64,000 nt of DNA from Pomacea canaliculata (lineage: Eukaryota; Mollusca; Gastropoda; Architaenioglossa; Ampullariidae). Below, in pieces: positions 11,301-22,589 of this stretch. Where the stretch lies: assembly GCF_003073045.1 (NCBI RefSeq), contig NC_037594.1, positions 27,640,737 to 27,704,736 of the forward strand, written 5' to 3'. Position 1 is the first letter of the stretch. Each line of letters opens with the position of its first letter. Position numbers and translations under genes: made by a program. The notes under the pieces were generated by a model. That model ran no database searches, was not told the DNA's origin, and saw only the letters and a program-made list of their open reading frames with translations.

Positions 11301-14296
11301 ATAAATTTGTTCATTTGTCGTCAAACCGCATACGTATATCGGAAGCTGGTGGACAATATATATCGGTAGTCAATACATCTTGTTGTTCCTAAACCTCTTG
11401 AATGTTTTTGGACCGGCAAATAAATTTACACCTATGTTTTCTGTACCGTCGATGTACAAGCCTAAACTTTAAATACACAAAGAAGGATCTACAAGAAATA
11501 AACTCTACAAGATATTTTCAGGGACTTGGACTTTATGAAGAACTGGCCGATTGAACTTCTCCTGAAGCACCCAACTCAATGTACTCAGACCTACTTCAGA
11601 AAGAACCAGTTGGTGGTGAAGGACAGCAATAGTTCAAAATTTCTTTACATCGTTCGCTCCGTAAGTAGCCTTATAATATTGTCATTCCTAGTGAGGCTAG
11701 TTATCTCCCGCCAATTATAGCAACTGCACAACTTTTATTTAACCTAATCCTAACATCGACAACTTATTATTTTATCCAGTCCCCATAGCTCTGCTAGTCC
11801 CAGCACTCCACTGGGGCAATATTATTCAATGTAGTTTCTTCTCAGTTAATTATGTAGTCACGTGATCTCACTAGTTCTGCCACAGTAGACGAGGGTTGAA
11901 GGGTGGGTGCGATGGTCTACATTCATACATATGTCAGCTTTTATGGGTAGATGTCTTGTGTAAGATATCATTCATTGTTATCGACGACTATTTTGTTTTG
12001 TTGACTTTGATGTGAACAATTCTATTTGTCTATATTAGTCAGTGTAGACAGATATTGTTGGGAGCAAATGTACCAAGCTGGACACAACAGAGATGATATT
12101 CTATGTTCGTGAAGGGTGAGTGTGCAGTATACATTGGCGTTCCCAGGACCTCTTTGTCTTGGAGAGATCTGATGCTGAAGCTGATTCATCCAATGATTAA
12201 CATAGAGGGCTGGCCAGGTAAGGACGGTAAAATTAAATTACTGCCGACATTCCTTTTTTGTTCCCTAGTAAAGATACAAACTGAAATAAATAAATCAGGG
12301 GTCAATACCTTTGACGAGTGTGGAGGGTCATCTGAGGGCGCAGATGTGCAGTTTGCGGGGATGTGGGATGTGGGTTCAAAGGTTACATTCTTTCAGGACG
12401 TAGAACCTCTTCAGAAGGTTGGAGTAGCTCCTAGTCTTCATCATTTGCGAACGCAGCCACCCGCTAGAGGGCGTTGTCCAGTCTCCAGTGACCTCCTTGT
12501 GTTTCAGAGGCCAGGACAGACACAGGTGATGCCTGTCAGCCTCCGGGCGACTACTTGAGATACAGACGAGTCTCGTCCCTCAGCAAGGAGTCCGCAGACT
12601 TGGCTTCAATGTCGTGCCTGCAGCTGTCCGACCCGGACTACTGCACGCAGCTGTCCAGCTCCAGGCCTAGTCACCCCTCTGTCGCCTCTCGTCAAAATGA
12701 CTGGCCTTTCGACCTTTTATCTAAATCAAGCTTTGACAAAATGACAGCCAGGGATGAAAGTTCCGATAAGGGGAAAGAGAAGAAGAAAAAACAGCAAGTA
12801 AAGGAGGAGATGAAGGGGAAAAAAGGAGGGAAACCTGTCAGACTTAGCTGCCCAGCAGACAAATGCTACACGGTGGTCGTTAAATATTATTTCAAAACAC
12901 GAATTACAGTTATTTTCTTGTTCTATTTTTTTTCTTTTACTAAAAATATCTCGTTTAGATTGTGTTTACTGTGTGCATACAGACTGACAGACGTAGAATT
13001 CAGATTTTCCGTGAAATTGCGAAGAGATGTCTGGCTTTTGTATTTTTAGTTCGTCCTGCAACTTTTTGCTGGTCTTTTACAGGCGGCATCGGCGATTGCT
13101 GATGTGAACGAAAAGTTGTCCTTACAAGATACCAGAAAGTTCTCACTTCCAGCACTGTTCAAGACCTCATCCACATCTACCAAGAAGCGGAAGAGCTCCT
13201 CCGGCTCCAGCGACTACGTCTACCTGCACATCGACACCCTCAAAGTTGGAGATGTCTTTGTCAGTCATTTTGATTGTTCACCTTTCTCAAGTACAAATAA
13301 TACTTTAAACCTGGAGTAACTATTCTTGTGTAAAATTACTGTATTCACAACACCTGTCGATGAAACCACTGATAATTGAGACCCGCGTGAACTAAGTGAA
13401 CAATTATCATATCATCGTCTTCTTTATTCACTATTGGTGTAAGGGATAGTAGAAATACCTTGATAGAACCAACTCCTCCATTTTTTCCAAAGCTAACACA
13501 GTTTCTTCCACATTATTCCCTTATTAACTGACTCCTATTACAGTTGTCAAAGACCATTTCTTCTAGGAATACGTTTGTTAATAATTAATAATTTACTTTG
13601 AATGGTTATTAATCATGTTTTTCAAATATCGTGAACTTTCGAGAATCTAAACACAGGTAGGTCATTCCGTCACTAAAAAAATTCTTAAATTCTTTCAAGT
13701 AAACAAAATATGGGATTGATTTGAAGTCACCGATCTGCTTTGCTGGCAGGGCTTGAGTGAGCTTGACTTGCCCGACATGAAGGTATGTGTTCCAGCGGGA
13801 AAGCCTTGTCTGGTATGTACCCTCCTTTCTGTTTGTGGCCTAACCGTCACACCTGTCGTACAGGTAACCGGAAACGGGTACCTAGGTTTGGTTTGGTGGG
13901 TGACAAGCCTGACAGCATGATGATGTACCTCATGCAATGCACACACGTTTGTTATTTTTGATACCTTCTTTACATCATATTTTTGATCCTAAGCCGCAGC
14001 CGTTAATCTGGACATCAAGCAAAATGAAAATCTGTCATCTGTGCTGGGTTTCACAGGTGAGTCTGGGAGCCGAGGTTATATTCCTGTCCAAAAGATTCTT
14101 CTTGTCCTCCTGTAACCGCCTCTGTCAGGAAGACGTGTTTAAGAGCAGGCGTTTCTACCCGACTCAGGAAAATATGCAAATCTGTTACCGCCTGCACATG
14201 GCCTGGAAGCAGTACACAGACAAGGTGGTGAAGGAACTGCACGACGACATCTTAAACGAGGGACGCCAGTTCTTTGGAACTTACTTCAATGTTTGA
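5399..14296 (+). CDS. CNBD2-like protein, copy 2 (cyclic nucleotide-binding domain-containing)
   Basis: Twelve coding exons fit in phase: 5399-5750 (ATG 5418), 7429-7503, 7904-7974, 8123-8196, 8707-8783, 8999-9144, 11522-11660, 12115-12217, 12508-12872, 13083-13259, 13750-13782 (33-nt microexon), 14057-14296 (stop). From ATG 5418 they sum to 610 codons. The frame is open from 5399, so an upstream exon may exist. The first cNMP-binding fold spans exons 3-6 (ILIRDGHEAMNWYFIVCGE; phosphate-binding cassette SLGEAEINSQAPWTCTV). The second starts in exon 7 (QTYFRKNQLVVKDSNSSKFL), continues with RSGECAVYIG, is split by a long Ser/Lys-rich insert in exon 9, and resumes with VGDVFGLSEL. The first cassette has Trp where PKA-type sites have Arg; the second lacks both Glu and Arg, so nucleotide binding is doubtful. 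Exon 2 (PPERRTRKD) matches the region ahead of the fold in CNBD2. Mammalian CNBD2 is linked to sperm flagella; a similar role here is inference. Confidence 0.75.
5751..7428 (+). other. Intron 1 of CNBD2-like copy 2
   Basis: About 1.7 kb. The first exon joins in phase directly to 7429. I looked for a counterpart of the 74-nt Arg-rich exon of copy 1 and did not find one. A short (tagccg)n run lies near 6436-6467. No coding or transposon signal recognised. Confidence 0.4.
9235..9510 (-). mobile_element. LINE ORF2 C-terminal relic (inside CNBD2-like intron)
   Basis: Minus strand reads VTVRRRKLVCFGHVTRH, then after interruption ELRNVKDWTDPP and HTRQEWRVLSS. This is the familiar end of non-LTR reverse-transcriptase ORFs (RRRKLRWFGHV ... 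NVKEWTG ... ROW of HNRQEWR). The fragment is short and the reading frame is broken, so it is an old 5'-truncated insertion. The clade (RTE-, CR1- or Jockey-like) cannot be fixed by eye. Confidence 0.65.
9895..10580 (-). mobile_element. Kolobok-like THAP-derived DNA transposon, copy 1 (686 bp)
   Basis: Flanked by TTAA on both sides (9891-9894 and 10581-10584), with imperfect terminal inverted repeats AGGGATACTAAAGGC and, at the far end, GCCTTTAGAATTTCA. TTAA duplication with a THAP-type transposase is characteristic of the Kolobok superfamily. On the minus strand it keeps a start MPRECAAPDCHEK, the first half of a THAP (C2CH) zinc finger, followed after a frameshift by KDGKD and a stop. It is non-autonomous, since no transposase catalytic region is present. 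A second near full-length copy lies inverted at 44220-44894. Confidence 0.7.
10985..11106. repeat. (AC)n-rich and (TC)n low-complexity tract
   Basis: Cytosine/adenine-rich simple sequence in intron 6 of CNBD2-like copy 2; open frames over it are artefacts. Confidence 0.7.
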
Positions 14297-16982
14297 GAAA
14301 TGACCCTGGACACGACCCTGCCAAACACTCACGACATGCAGCGGAGATTGATGGCCACCCGTGAGTTAAGCAAGTTACAGTTTTTGAGTAGAAAAAGTAA
14401 AAGTAACTGGGTAGACTTTCAGTGATGTTAAAGGGTTAGCGGAGGGCAATTTAAAAAAAAACTAAGGAAATATGTGTACAAGATAATATAAACGAAAAAC
14501 ACCAACCAGTGACCATGCGATTGTACACAAACACGTCCATATACCCTATGATCCCAGCTCTCTCATTTATATGTGAAAAAATGTATAATTTTTCGGCGCA
14601 ATGAGCGTTTCTCAAGGATTCGGATTTTGCGCGTTACAAAACTCCTTCTTCTTCTTCTTCTTCTTCTTCTCTCATTGTCGGAAGCCTTTATAAAGCCTGT
14701 ACAATCATGACGTCAGCGTTGTTTACCCTTTTCTGTGTGTGGTTATATTTTATAGATGTAATCAGTTGGTATTCACCGAAATCTTGAGAAGTTGCATTTT
14801 GTACTGATTTTTACCCAGTCTTTAAATAAAATTGCTTCCTACTACACCTTTAACAGCAAGATGATAACGCTGAGCACACTGTAGCCATCCTCAACTCTCA
14901 GGTGGAGAATACAAGTCGATTTTTTTGACAATAAAGTACAATATGGCTGCTAACTTCAGGTATCTTTCCGGTTCTAGGTTATGTAACTATTAAATTTGTA
15001 AGCGTACAATATTGAAAAATATGTCTATCTGGTTCTTAATATATTTATTCTCCCCAAGAACGATAAAAAATGACTGTAGTGTCAGGGTATAGTCAAGCCC
15101 AAGCTGGTTCTGAGGATTAACAGACTATCGTACACATTTTCAGATGTTACCTATCATGGGCAAACTAAAGCACAGGGCGATGGGTGACGTCCACACCTAC
15201 ACTGTGTATGTCACGGCGACACACCTTAGATGTCACGCCCTCTGACGTCACACCCTTCTGCTCGAACACTGTCTTCACCAGCCGGCTTCAAGACAGTTTT
15301 GATATTAATATATTTATATATTTATATATTTATCTATTTATATATTAAATATTAACATATTTGGTTGGTCTCTGTCTTTCATCGTTTTATAGTTTGTGTG
15401 TACGCAGATGAAGTTAAAACCTCTTTCTTCACCTACCCATCAATCCCCAAATTTGTGTCTGCGTGTTGACCGGCTTGTATTCCTCACCTCTTCTTTGATT
15501 TTCGTTCTGTAATACACAAAAAGGTGAAAAGACAAAAAAGGTATACATAATATAATATACATGTAAGTCGTTTAACATTTCATTCATCAACAAAGCAAGC
15601 CACCAATGACCATGTACAGAAAATCTCTCGACACCCTCTTAACCCTCCCCAACCTACCCCGTGCCTATTGACAGTCATCTGAAGTCAAGGTTTCCTCATG
15701 AATGAATACACAAGAAATGTTTTCAGGGCGGAGGTGTAAAACCTGCCGTTTGTCCGTGTCGTGTGTCTGTAGGTGTTGGCTCAGGATGTGATGTACTGTA
15801 CACGAAGGAACACCTTCAGAATACAAAGTGCGTGGGCCTTCAATCCCACGCCTTCTACAGACCCGCCACCTGACGTAGTTACCTGGCACACCTTGACGAG
15901 GGCGAAGCCTACGTCACACCTGTACTGCATTCACAGGTGTGGCTGCCCGCCGTGCGCACCTGTTGTAATCACCTCACTCCCCGGGCAATCTCAGCGGGCG
16001 CCATCGTTCTCGAACTTTGTCTCCTCATTTAAATAAGGTCGGTGTAGGGGCTAGGTTGACAACTATGTGTTTTTTTTTAATAATACGTGTCGTTTTAGGG
16101 GTCTAGGAGGGCCTGGTCGGCCGAGTGAATGGCCATTGTTGGTTTGTGACGCAGTCAGGTGAAGTAGTCTATTCTTGTCTTTGTGCCGGGGAGGAAAACA
16201 CGTTATCCTCAGGTTTCTTCCTTTAACTCCTCAGTCGGCATAGGTGTAGTCTCCGACACGAGAGGCAGTACACCCGACATTCTGTCGGCAGATTCTGAGG
16301 CTAACACAAGCAGGTTTCAGGCTCTTCATCACTGTAGGTGCCTGTTGGCACTCGGCGAGGGACTGTTGAGATAGATAGCTTATACAATTGGCAGTACATG
16401 AGGGTAAGTACAGATTGTATTATGTAAGTACAGATTGTCAAATTATCGTACAGTGTATATTAATATAAATGTACACCAATTTCTAAATTTTGGGAAAAAA
16501 CTTTGGGTGTTGTTTCCTACCATATTATTGCCTTTTTATTTTTTTTTTAAACTTTAATATGATTCTATGAATTTTGCCTATGACATATTGTCAGCAAGAA
16601 ACAAAAATATAGTGTGAAACCGTTACATGAAGACTGAAGAGCATAGATTTAGAGGTTGTGTGTGTGAGAGAGAGAGAGGTGAGGGAATGATGTATAGGTG
16701 TGTGAGAGTGTATGTATGACGTGTGTGTGTATGTGCCAGTGAGAAAGTGTATCATAATATGCATGTGTGAGAGAATGTATTATGTGTGTGTGAAAAAGTT
16801 TATGTTAAATATACGTGTGGACCAATTTCATGTGGGGGGGGGGTCAACATGATAATACAAAATTTATAATGCTTATAATTTGCATGCTGACGACTAGACT
16901 TTCACTGCATGTGTAGGAGGTACACAGGCAGTGAATTATGTCAAAGCGGAAAATACACATGGGCGCAAAGTTGGAATAAGCA

Positions 16983-17099
16983 CAGATATACATCAGGATA
17001 TAAAGATATACATCAAGCTATACAGATATACATCAAGCTATACAGATATACATCAAGCTATACAGATATACATCAAGCTATACAGATATACATCAAGCA
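16983..17099. repeat. 20-bp tandem repeat, about 5.5 copies
   Basis: Unit tacagatatacatcaagcta repeated nearly perfectly, the first copies diverged. Periodic IYIKLYRYTSS frames over it come from the repeat. Confidence 0.9.
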
Positions 17100-17104
17100 C
17101 AATC

Positions 17105-17160
17105 CCCTTACACCAGGGGCGGGCAAAATTTTCTGTTTGCGGGCAGTCTCAATATTCTAA
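17105..17160 (+). mobile_element. Possible hAT terminus
   Basis: The sequence ccaggggcgggcaaaatttt resembles the CAGGGGYGGGCAAA terminus common in hAT elements. No matching inverted end or 8-bp duplication was found nearby, so this is a weak call. Confidence 0.2.
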
Positions 17161-17539
17161 GTTATGCGGCGGGTTGGTAAAACACCCAAAACACAGGTCA
17201 GGTGACTCCACAACAAACCTACTTATAATGGAATGAACAACAAAGGAGTACATAATGGTGTCATATACCGAATTTATTAAAAAGTGAAGCTGTTTGAATT
17301 TGCTCACAGTAGAACTAAAACCTTTGAAGGCAGCTGCCCCCGATGCTCTCTTAAGACTACATGAAACATGTCAGCCGTGTCATTTGTTATCTTTGTACTT
17401 TCTTCTTCACTAATTTTGTCATGATCTTCAATCCAATTTGTGATTCTCTCGTTAAAGATTACACTAAAGATGTGAGTGCGTGGGAGAGAGAAAGAAGTAG
17501 CGTTTGTGCATATGAGAGAGATAAAGTGTATAATAGGGT

Positions 17540-17606
17540 GTGTAAGATAAGATAAGACTCTATTTGTCCCAGAGGGCAATTCTGGTGCACCATTCTGTAA
17601 AGCCAC
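17540..17606 (-). mobile_element. LINE 3' terminus
   Basis: Minus strand reads gaattgccctctgggacaaa, then an A/T-rich tail with short repeats (tcttatctta). This matches the 3' end style of CR1/Rex1/L2-type LINEs, in which a short conserved hairpin-like tail precedes microsatellite-like repeats. A similar scrap (tatcccagatggcaattcgg) is at 47264-47283. Confidence 0.4.
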
Positions 17607-18264
17607 TTGTGAATGATTTTTAGTGTGAAGATGTAATATGCAATATTCTCAGAAATACCATGTCAAAACAATTAAGTAAAATACTAAAATGAATCTCCGA
17701 GCTATACTTTGCCCTGTCTTACAGTACAAGTACAAACACAGAGATAAATCAAACAATCGATCTCTATACCTCTAGCGATCAACTTACGTAAAGTAACATT
17801 TTGACAAAAATATGGGTTTTCCTAGATATAAAGGTCTTGAATGTTTCTTGAGCTTTTCCTTACTTTTCATGCTTTCAGTTTAATTAGCAATGTATCTGAC
17901 ATTAAAAGTGTGAAACGAAAAGTCATGCACACGCCGAGGGAAGATCACATGGTCTCATGTAGCATCCATGAGCCTCGTGTTACTTGTGCCAGGTAGACAG
18001 ATTGAGAAAGGTGTTCCGGGAATCAGAACATGCAGGTGATGGAGTGAGACAGGGCGGTACGCATTCCCGTTGGCTGCGACAGTCACTTCCCACGCAAACA
18101 TCGCCGAAACTGAAATGTGAGCCTGCAATGCAAGCGGTGTGACCGGCACACTCAACAAGAAGGGAGATGTCAGAATTCCTCGTGGGATGGGTCACAGCCA
18201 CCGCAAATAACAACCCTGTCCTCACATTCACCAATGGGAAAGCGGATAGCTGGGTTAAGAACAC

Positions 18265-18470
18265 TAGGATGTATCCAGAGGAGCGCGTGTTCGATACCCG
18301 TGCGGCGTGGCGAACTTTTCCCAGCTGACCCTTCTCTAAAAAATGGATACCTGATCCATAGAGGGGTGGGGACAGATTAACTAGTGAGAAGGAGATTAGA
18401 TGGTCGCTGCCATTGCGAAAAGACTTCCGGAGAAACCGGTGCTTCCAAAACTCTCACTCCCCAAATGAAT
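18265..18470 (+). mobile_element. tRNA-derived SINE copy (family A)
   Basis: Contains a B-box-like gtgttcgatacccg followed by the family body tggatacctgatccatagagg. The same body is seen at 25350-25520 and 36890-37085 in the same orientation. Copies are diverged and truncated, implying an old family. Confidence 0.45.
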
Positions 18471-18867
18471 GAATTATGTGTGTCTGTGTTAATTAACTAA
18501 TAAACTCGACAAGTGTGCATGAGAGACATGTTTAGGGTTACAGACTGGGATAGGTTTTAGTTTTTGTTTTGGCAGAATGACTGTGTAGAGAAAACACGCA
18601 CTCGGTTAAGGTCAAGGTTTGATTATCGTCAACCGCGTTGGGATGTTCGCGCATGCGTAGAACAGATCAGTGCAAAAACGTCATGTGCTAAATATAGCCA
18701 CAGCCGGGTCTGACGTCACCAGCTTACAAGTAAATCAACATGTTTACTATGTGTGTGTGCTGACATTCGTACTGTGTTGCTGTTATATAAACACTTGGTT
18801 GATTTTTTTTTTCAGGGAAGATTAAATACAAGCTCTAAAACTATGGTTGTGTAGAACTCAATCACAA

Positions 18868-18911
18868 ACAAACAAATAAACAAACAAATAAACAGACAAA
18901 CAAACAAACAG
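18868..18911. repeat. (AAAC)n simple repeat
   Basis: Short caaacaaa repeat upstream of the dispanin-like exon. Confidence 0.7.
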
Positions 18912-19030
18912 GAATTGAACCTCTTGAGTAAAGCCGAAAGATGTGGGTGTGGTTTGCTCTTCGCTCGAGAGAGTGAGATTGTAACTGGAGCTTATCGTCA
19001 TCTTTTTTTTTTCTAATTACAGATTTCATC

Positions 19031-19828
19031 ATGGCCGCAGCACCACAAAGACACGAGTCGTACAACAACAGATTTCGTCGTTCTTCCACACTTTCGTCTA
19101 CTGGAGCGTCGGTCTCCGAAAACATCTGCAGTGTGTCGTCAGGCATGGACATCTTCGGACAGCCGCCGTTCGGTTCACTAAGGCTGCAGCTGCACCCGCA
19201 AGGCGATGGCCGCCTTCCCCGACAAACCAGCTGCGAGCAGCCGCAGTCTCCCTCCACACCGCAACCTCTTGACGCGTGCGGTGCCGCGCCGCCCAAGCCT
19301 CTGGCTCCTGGCAAACCGCGGCGGCTGTCGCGCCAGGCGAGCGCGGACACCAAGCGGCAAGCTTTCGCGGGTGCACGGCAGGGTAGCGGCAGCACCGGCG
19401 GCCACTGCAACGCCATGTCCGGGGAGTCGGTCGACGACGTCTTCTTTGAAATGGGCGGAAGCGGAAGTGGCGCGCATCACTACAACTTACTCCACGAACC
19501 GGCGCTGTTTCCGGGCAAGCGGAAGCCCGAGCCCATCTTGTCAACTTCCTCCACGGCCAGCATCCTTCCCAACCCTTACAACCGCATCAACCACCGCATC
19601 CACAGCATGATCTGGTGCTGTGGCTGTCTCTACTTTGTCTTCTTCTGCTGCCTTCCCGCCATCCACTTCATGGAGCACTCGGACATCGAGTACAACCAGG
19701 GCGACCACAAGAGGGCGCGCACCCTTGGTCGGATGTCCACCTTTCTCTTCTTCACTGGCAGCCTCGTCATGTTGTGCATCTTCGCGCTCGTCTTCTTCCT
19801 GGCCATCTTCTTCACTGTCTACAACTAA
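19031..19828 (+). CDS. Two-pass membrane protein, dispanin/CD225-like C-terminus
   Basis: Single uninterrupted 265-residue frame. Its ATG (catcATGGCC) sits 10 nt after a good splice acceptor (tttctaattacag), so a non-coding 5' exon is likely. Residues 1-185 are Ser/Pro/Arg-rich and low in hydrophobicity, as expected for a disordered cytoplasmic arm. The C-terminus has two hydrophobic helices, one Cys-rich (IWCCGCLYFVFFCCLPAIHF) and one ending the protein (LVMLCIFALVFFLAIFF). They are joined by a loop with NQGDHKRARTLGRMS. The Cys-rich first helix and the GD-x(3)-A loop recall CD225/dispanin proteins (IFITM, PRRT, SynDIG groups), which are type II or hairpin membrane proteins. That assignment is moderate. 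The exon is far richer in G+C than its surroundings. Confidence 0.7.
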   Translation: MAAAPQRHESYNNRFRRSSTLSSTGASVSENICSVSSGMDIFGQPPFGSLRLQLHPQGDGRLPRQTSCEQPQSPSTPQPLDACGAAPPKPLAPGKPRRLSRQASADTKRQAFAGARQGSGSTGGHCNAMSGESVDDVFFEMGGSGSGAHHYNLLHEPALFPGKRKPEPILSTSSTASILPNPYNRINHRIHSMIWCCGCLYFVFFCCLPAIHFMEHSDIEYNQGDHKRARTLGRMSTFLFFTGSLVMLCIFALVFFLAIFFTVYN

Positions 19829-22156
19829 AATCCACGCGCGGTGTCTCTAGTACAGCGAGGCTGGATGTCCTGCGTTCAGATCTCGTCTCGGGCACGACAT
19901 TCCTTTTTTCTGTATAAAGGGCCGGGTGCTTTGCCGTGAAATAACTTTACTTGTCAGATCTGAAAATGACACCGATTTTGCTTCTCCTCCCTGTCAGACA
20001 ATAGGGAGGAGTTTCCATCATCAACTACATGCCTTGTCGCTGGTTAGACAGACGCGCGCCACTTACATAATACTTTGGTGGTCGAGCAGTCAGAAGGAAA
20101 GCTGCTGGTCAGTCTGAAATTTCTGTTGTTTCAAAAACTAGACACCGAATGTCAGAATTTAATGAAACATTGACTCATCATTGCCAATGTTCGCACTATA
20201 AATTTCCGGTGACGATGGGCTTTGTTGAAACCAGTCAGCGTGGTCATAATTTTCTTGGCAAAATGTTTACCACCGTAATATTAAATCCGCACAGCATAGT
20301 GGTTTTCTATTTATTCATTTGTTTCCTCATTATTCGCGGAAATAGGATGGACGGATGATGCACCTAAACGTTGTTTGTCATGGAAATAATGCGTCTGCTT
20401 GGCAGCTTTATTGTTTACCTTGTGAAGAACACCAGGAGTACTTCACTCAAAACTCTGACAGACAATAGCCAGGACACATGGCCTCAACAAATTTTAACCA
20501 TGACACTAGTTAAGGACGTTTTAACTTGACTTGATGAATAGGGAAAGTTACAAAGTACAATAGTTTATAGTGCTCTTAGTGATCAGTCGTGTCTAGGGTA
20601 CATGGAGGGTGGCACCTAACACACTCTCACCTGCTCTAGAGAGCAGTGTTCACACCACACATCTATAGCGCTTCTCCCATGACTTGCTGAATGTTTGTCT
20701 ATGAACAGGCAGCACCGAGTTTCAGAAGATTTCAGTTTTTTTCTTCTTTGACTGAGAAGACAGTTTGGTGTGTTGGTATGATTACAAAAGTTACCTATGT
20801 GACAGTTTTTACAAAAGCTGTACCGCGTGTAGCTGACAGACTGTTCGTGGACTGCCAACACTCATCTGATGTCGCAAGTCTGAGTATGGACCTGTGGGTA
20901 CACCAGCTTGTATTTGATGTTTGTTACAGGATTGTGTGCTCTACAAAACCATCTGCTGGTCGCTAGACTTTGCTAATAAACATCCTGGAATAAGATAAAT
21001 TTTTAAAACCCAATACACATGTGAAATTAAAACATGTTGTAATGAGTTAGGGTTAGATAAATGAAAAGGGAGAAATGCTTTCACTACTTAAATTTAACTT
21101 TGAGTAGTGCTTGCTTTGTGAGAGAATCGCGTGTGTACATTTACGAGATAGATGGTGTGGTGAGCAATCTCATTAATTGATACAACACATGGCTTATCAG
21201 TTGTTCTGATCAGATGTGTAGAAGCGAGCAATGATGTGATGGATGTCTATTTACGAAAATGAAATGTGTGATAAAATAGACCTAAAACAAACGCTAAAAT
21301 AGTTATTTTTTAAAAATTGGATAAATAGCAACACAATTTAATATTCTCAAGATTTAAAATTCAACAGATACCAAAATTGGAATACTAACACTCAGATACA
21401 TGCTACCTGTTTATTTCCTGTAGTAAACATACCTTATACAACAACTTCTCTGGATGGAGTGTTCAAGATCCGTTAATGAACTGTTCAGGGATGTAAAATG
21501 TGAACCATGCAATTCAACAGGTCAGCGCCAGTAGACGGATGTCCATCTATCATGGAGGATAATGACAGCATGTAACTTTACTACAAAAGGTTGACAGCGT
21601 ATCCTGGCTCGCCAGTCAATAGCCGGGGCTTCGTACATCTCGGAGATTAACGACTGGATTCATGAATCTCTCTCTTATGCAATAGACCAAAGTTGTAATT
21701 GTTAGTTTTATTTATGGTTTTTACAAATTGCACACTGTACAAATTTATGTACACTTAGCTCTGATCGTTATTTTGTATTATTTATTTATTGCTGAAAATG
21801 AGTGCCTCTGCCTTAAGGTGTATATGTTGCAGGTACCTTATTGGCGTCAAAATGTCGGCGAGGGTGCTATATATGATTTGTTAAAAGAGTCGGTTAACAA
21901 AAATGATGATTATAACATTATTTACATGGGCTGTGTGAGATGTTCACTCAGAAAGAGAGCGACCAAGTGTGAAGTGGATATGTTTGGACTGGCATACGCC
22001 GCATGCTGTTTAAATGACTGCTGTATTCAATTAAAAACTGTACCTGTGTGTTATCGTCAGAGGTGTTACTCTTTCAGACGTCTAGAAATAATGTACAACC
22101 ATTAATGTAAAGAGAAACCGCGTCAGTGGCTGTGTGCGCGCGCGCGTGTATTTTGC

Positions 22157-22190
<34 letters not shown>

Positions 22191-22340
22191 AACGGGAATT
22201 GAGAGGGGAAGGGGAGTCACGACGACAAAGGAAAATACCCCTTACCCCCACAGGCACACGCACATTCTTCACACACACATTCCATAGACACATTCTACAC
22301 ACATACACAAAAACAAAACAAAAAAAATTGAGATTTTTTG
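19829..22340. other. Intergenic stretch with no confident gene
   Basis: Probable 3' UTR and flank of the dispanin-like gene followed by AT-rich DNA. One Cys-rich open frame (21728-22105) is described separately. A (CG)/(TG)/(AG)n compound microsatellite lies at 22134-22190. Confidence 0.4.
21728..22105 (+). other. Cys-rich 125-codon open frame, unassigned
   Basis: Begins with a hydrophobic stretch (YVHLALIVILYYLFIAENEC) and carries about a dozen cysteines, including GCVRCSLRKRATKC and ACCLNDCC. It looks superficially like a small secreted Cys-rich peptide precursor. A possible internal acceptor (tatatgttgcag) falls at 21831. No family recognised, base composition matches the AT-rich flank, and it may be chance. 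Confidence 0.2.
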
Positions 22341-22589
22341 TATTCAAAGGGCTATAACTCCGATTTGACTAGGCATATGTCAACAACGGTATCTTCCCCT
22401 GATGCTCGATACCTACTCGCCTGCTCCTGAATGTAGTATGTTCAGTGAAAAGAATTTTCATGTTTCTAGCTCTGAATGTTATTGAAAAAACCAAGATGGA
22501 GTGTCATCGTTTAAAAGTAGCGTTTATTTAGTAAACGAAAGTGGATATAGCTTAATATATATATTTTTTAAACTAAATGTTCGTAGGAC

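Larger units (their letters stand above)
14297..18990. other. Intergenic stretch without a recognised gene
   Basis: About 4.7 kb between the CNBD2-like stop and the dispanin-like exon. It holds a (ctt)n run near 14645-14670, (tg)n and (ag)n tracts near 16660-16800, a 20-bp tandem repeat, a LINE 3' end and a SINE copy, each listed separately. The short frames near 15665-16036 and 16183-16374 have no recognisable features. Confidence 0.5.

Noticed and set aside
12048-12115. Alternative exon TDIVGSKCTKLDTTEMIFY
   Set aside because: Its acceptor is weaker and its end phase does not fit 12508. Starting the exon at 12115 gives RSGECAVYIG, the expected cNMP-fold strand, and the right phase.
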